NCBI GenBank assembly: GCA_007128495.1
Contig: SKXH01000265.1
Location: 1 to 17,115, forward strand
Direction: 5' to 3'
Origin: Bacteroidota bacterium
Lineage (GTDB): Bacteria > Bacteroidota > Ignavibacteria > T3Sed10-11
Length of the DNA: 17,115 nucleotides
Shown: positions 14,384 through 17,115 of the stretch, piece after piece
Layout: each line of letters starts with the position of its first letter
Numbering within the stretch: position 1 is the first letter of the stretch
Program-made: the position numbers and the translations under genes
The notes under the pieces: generated by a model
The model's database searches: none
The model's input: the letters and a program-made list of their open reading frames with translations, nothing else
Told to the model about the DNA's origin: nothing

Positions 14384-17115
14384 TTAGTTAACAACCTCTA
14401 CACCTATTTTGCATTCGATTCCATTAATCGACTGATGTTGCAGCTTCTCCCCATCCGACACAGCATGACTCATTTCTTCGGCAAGGGTTTCTGTTTTTAC
14501 GTACTCATGAAACTCGGTTAATGCTTTGTTTAACAACGCATCCTCACTTGTATAATAAATGCGGATGCGGTCGGTGACCTGAAATCCTGCATCCTTGCGC
14601 ATATTCTGAATGCGGTTGACAAATTCCCGTGCAAGACCTTCTGCACGCAATTCCTCACTCAGCTCCGTATCAAGCGCGACAGTGACCACTCCATCAGATT
14701 CAACAACCCATCCTTTGATCTCTTCGGTTACAATCTCGATATCGTTTTTAGCAAGCGTTACCGTTTGCCCGTCTATTTCACACTCGAATGACCCGCGCTG
14801 TTCGAATTCATTTACTTCTTCGCCGCTCATGTCTTTTACACGTTGAGCAACTTTCTGGACGATCTTCCCGAATTTCGGTCCGATCGATTTGAAGTTCGGT
14901 TTCGCGCTTTTATTCACCAGACCGGTTTCGTCGGTAACGAACTCAATTCCCTTCACATTGATCTCTTCGAGGATCACCCGCTCCATATTAAGAATATCCT
15001 GCTCGTCATCCTTATTGCGTACTGAAACTATAATACGTTTTAGCGGTTGCCTGACTTTCAATCCGGTTTTCGAGCGCATAGATCGTGCAAGATATACAAC
15101 ACGCTGCGCAAGATCCATTTTATGTTCAAGCTCACGATCCACTACCGATTGATCCGCTTCGGGCATCATTGCGAGATGAACCGAATCGTTCGATTCGGTT
15201 TTACCGACCGAGACAAGATTCCGGTACATCAGTTCGGCTGTGAATGGTGCAAACGGTGCCATCAATTTTGCAATACTTACAAGACATTCATACAACGTCT
15301 GATATGCCGCTGTTTTATCCGAACCTTTTTCGCTTTTCCAGAACCGTCTGCGGTTACGACGAACATACCAGTTTGATAATTTATCGATGGTGAAATCGGA
15401 TACGGCACGCGCTGCATGCGTAACGTTATACTCATCCATCAAGTGCGTATAGTTTTCACATAAGGAATTAAGTTCCGATATTATCCAGCGGTCGATTTCC
15501 TGGCGGTCCTGTACGGGCACACGCTCCTCCTCGCCGGTATAGTCATCTATATTTGCATATAATGCAAAGAATGCATAGGTATTCGTCAACGTACTGAAAA
15601 AGCGCCGCTGCACCTCTTTCAACCCTTCTTCATCAAAAAGTGTCGGCCGCCACGGCGGACTTGTTGTCACAAGATACCATCGTAATGTATCCGCTCCGTA
15701 ACGGTCGAGTATATCGAACGGATCGACGCTGTTACCCCGCGATTTCGACATTTTCATGCCATCTTTGTCAAGGATCAACTCATTGACAAGGACGTTATAA
15801 TATGCGGGTTTTTCAAACAATGCGGAAGAAATTGAGTGCAGTGTGTAAAACCATCCGCGTGTTTGATCGATACCCTCGCAAATGTAATCGGCGGGGAAAT
15901 TCCGGTTGAAGATATCCTTGTTTTCAAAAGGATAGTGCCATTGTGCAAACGGCATTGATCCCGAGTCAAACCACACATCGATCAGTTCGGGCACCCGCTG
16001 CATCTCACCGCCGCATTCGCATGTGAAATACACCTGATCGACATACGGTTTATGCGGATCGAATTTTTTCGGATCGATCGGCTGCTCTTTACCCTCCACA
16101 CGCCACGTACCCTCCGCAAGTTCTGCAAGACTGCCGATGCTCTTTTCCCGGTTACAATCAGTGCATACCCAAATGGGCAGCGGCGTTCCCCAGAACCGGT
16201 CACGGGATAATGCCCAATCCTTGTTCTCGGCAAGCCAGTTGCCGAACCGTCCTGTACCAACTTCGGGCGGAACCCAGTTGATCTCATTATTCAGTTCGAT
16301 CATCTTCCGGGCATATTCGGTTGTGCGGATATACCACGAGGATCGTGCATAATATAAGAGCGGCGAGTTGCATCGCCAGCAGTGCGGGTAATTGTGTGTG
16401 ATGGTCTCTTTTTTGAACATCATCCCGCGCCGCTTCAGATGCATAATAATATTTTGATCTGCTTCTTTAACGAATTCACCGCGAAAATCCGTTATCTCCC
16501 CGGTAAACTCTCCCGATTTATTCACCGGCTGCAATGTCGGTAAATTATATTTTTTCCCTATCTGATTATCGTCTTCGCCGAAAGCCGGTGCGATGTGTAC
16601 AATACCCGATCCGTCGTCGGTAGTAACGAACTCTCCTTCTACAATATAAAATGCTTTTTCCTCGACCGGAACATAGTCGAACAAGCGCTCATACTCCTTG
16701 CCGAGTAATTTTTTACCTTTGAATGTATCGACAATTTCGTATTCACCCTCCACAATCGAAAGCCGATCCTTTGCGAGAATGACAAATTCATTTTCACGTT
16801 TGATCTTCACATAGTCCACTTCGGGATGCACGGCAAGTGCAACGTTGGATATGAGGGTCCAGGGAGTCGTCGTCCAGACGAGTATAAAGGTATTCTGTTC
16901 ATCTTTTAATTTTATACGAACATAGATGCTCGGGTCTTTTGCATCCTGATAACCCTGCGAGACCTCGTGCGATGAAAGCGGTGTCTCACATCGGGGGCAA
17001 TACGGTTGGATCTTGTGGCCGCGATAAATCAATCCCTTTTTATGATACTGATCGAGCGCCCACCAGACCGACTCGATATAATCGCGTGTGCAGGTAACGT
17101 ATGCATCATCGAGAT
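14384..17115 (-). CDS. ileS: Isoleucyl-tRNA synthetase, N-terminus outside window
   Basis: The frame is open from the right edge (first codons DDAYVTCTRDYIESVWWALD) to a TAA at 14384-14386, about 910 residues. The enzyme charges tRNA-Ile with isoleucine. Visible landmarks are CPRCETPL early in the fragment, the editing domain with LVWTTTPWTLISN, HCWRCNSPLLYYARSSWYIRT, DVWFDSGSMPFAQWHY, the KMSKS loop (15740-15754), WYLVTTSPPW and the anticodon-binding helical region with NWYVRRNRRRFW. The HIGH motif lies beyond the edge. The C-terminal part (ELRAEGLAREFVNRIQNMRK and the residues after it) and overall length are those of the larger, eukaryote-like class of bacterial IleRS, a class often naturally less sensitive to mupirocin. 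A TTG at 17032 is an internal codon, not the start. Confidence 0.97.
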   Translation of the reverse strand, partial: LDDAYVTCTRDYIESVWWALDQYHKKGLIYRGHKIQPYCPRCETPLSSHEVSQGYQDAKDPSIYVRIKLKDEQNTFILVWTTTPWTLISNVALAVHPEVDYVKIKRENEFVILAKDRLSIVEGEYEIVDTFKGKKLLGKEYERLFDYVPVEEKAFYIVEGEFVTTDDGSGIVHIAPAFGEDDNQIGKKYNLPTLQPVNKSGEFTGEITDFRGEFVKEADQNIIMHLKRRGMMFKKETITHNYPHCWRCNSPLLYYARSSWYIRTTEYARKMIELNNEINWVPPEVGTGRFGNWLAENKDWALSRDRFWGTPLPIWVCTDCNREKSIGSLAELAEGTWRVEGKEQPIDPKKFDPHKPYVDQVYFTCECGGEMQRVPELIDVWFDSGSMPFAQWHYPFENKDIFNRNFPADYICEGIDQTRGWFYTLHSISSALFEKPAYYNVLVNELILDKDGMKMSKSRGNSVDPFDILDRYGADTLRWYLVTTSPPWRPTLFDEEGLKEVQRRFFSTLTNTYAFFALYANIDDYTGEEERVPVQDRQEIDRWIISELNSLCENYTHLMDEYNVTHAARAVSDFTIDKLSNWYVRRNRRRFWKSEKGSDKTAAYQTLYECLVSIAKLMAPFAPFTAELMYRNLVSVGKTESNDSVHLAMMPEADQSVVDRELEHKMDLAQRVVYLARSMRSKTGLKVRQPLKRIIVSVRNKDDEQDILNMERVILEEINVKGIEFVTDETGLVNKSAKPNFKSIGPKFGKIVQKVAQRVKDMSGEEVNEFEQRGSFECEIDGQTVTLAKNDIEIVTEEIKGWVVESDGVVTVALDTELSEELRAEGLAREFVNRIQNMRKDAGFQVTDRIRIYYTSEDALLNKALTEFHEYVKTETLAEEMSHAVSDGEKLQHQSINGIECKIGVEVVN

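Noticed and set aside
17030..17115. TTG at 17032 as the ileS start
   Set aside because: The frame continues upstream to the window edge with conserved IleRS residues (DDAYVTCTRDYIESVWWALD), so the gene is simply cut by the window.

Overview
The window is an ordinary chromosomal stretch of a bacterium, moderately AT-rich and densely coded, with SD-type ribosome sites before several genes. The downstream order ileS - traR/dksA-like - lspA - rluA/rluD-type synthase, the GTP-dependent PEP carboxykinase and the large secreted amidohydrolase pair fit the Bacteroidota/Chlorobiota/Rhodothermota-Balneolota part of the FCB group. That placement is an inference from gene content, not a firm assignment. 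I see no phage, plasmid, CRISPR, tRNA or rRNA.

Left part, + strand (1-4214): the 3' end of one thiE-like gene, then 3 bp later a complete second thiE-like gene, so two thiamine-phosphate-synthase-family genes in tandem. A 350-bp gap follows. It holds a compact repeat element with 29-bp imperfect terminal inverted repeats and strong internal hairpins. Then come pckG (gluconeogenic PEP carboxykinase), a clear intrinsic terminator, and an extended short-chain reductase of the thioester-reductase/male-sterility type whose ATG lies 8 nt beyond the terminator T-run.

Middle part, - strand (4219-7588): a two-component pair. An OmpR-type response regulator is followed after about 200 bp by a large soluble hybrid histidine kinase arranged PAS - kinase 1 - receiver - kinase 2. 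Kinase 1 has a tyrosine (Y186) where the phospho-accepting histidine should be, while its ATP-binding domain looks intact. Kinase 2 and the receiver look fully functional. This is the most interesting protein-level observation.

Right part, - strand (7741-17115): a two-gene operon for exported amidohydrolase-like proteins of 1031 and about 422 residues. Three amidohydrolase-like domains are present, and only one, the C-terminal half of the large protein, keeps the full metal-binding set. Upstream lies a housekeeping cluster read in the order ileS (5' end outside the window), a TraR/DksA zinc-finger protein with a lysine-rich histone-like tail, lspA with an acidic tail, and a RluA/RluD-family pseudouridine synthase.

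I found no convincing wholly new system. The candidates worth a second look are the degenerate/active kinase fusion, the one-active-of-three amidohydrolase set, the inverted-repeat element, and the terminator abutting the reductase gene.
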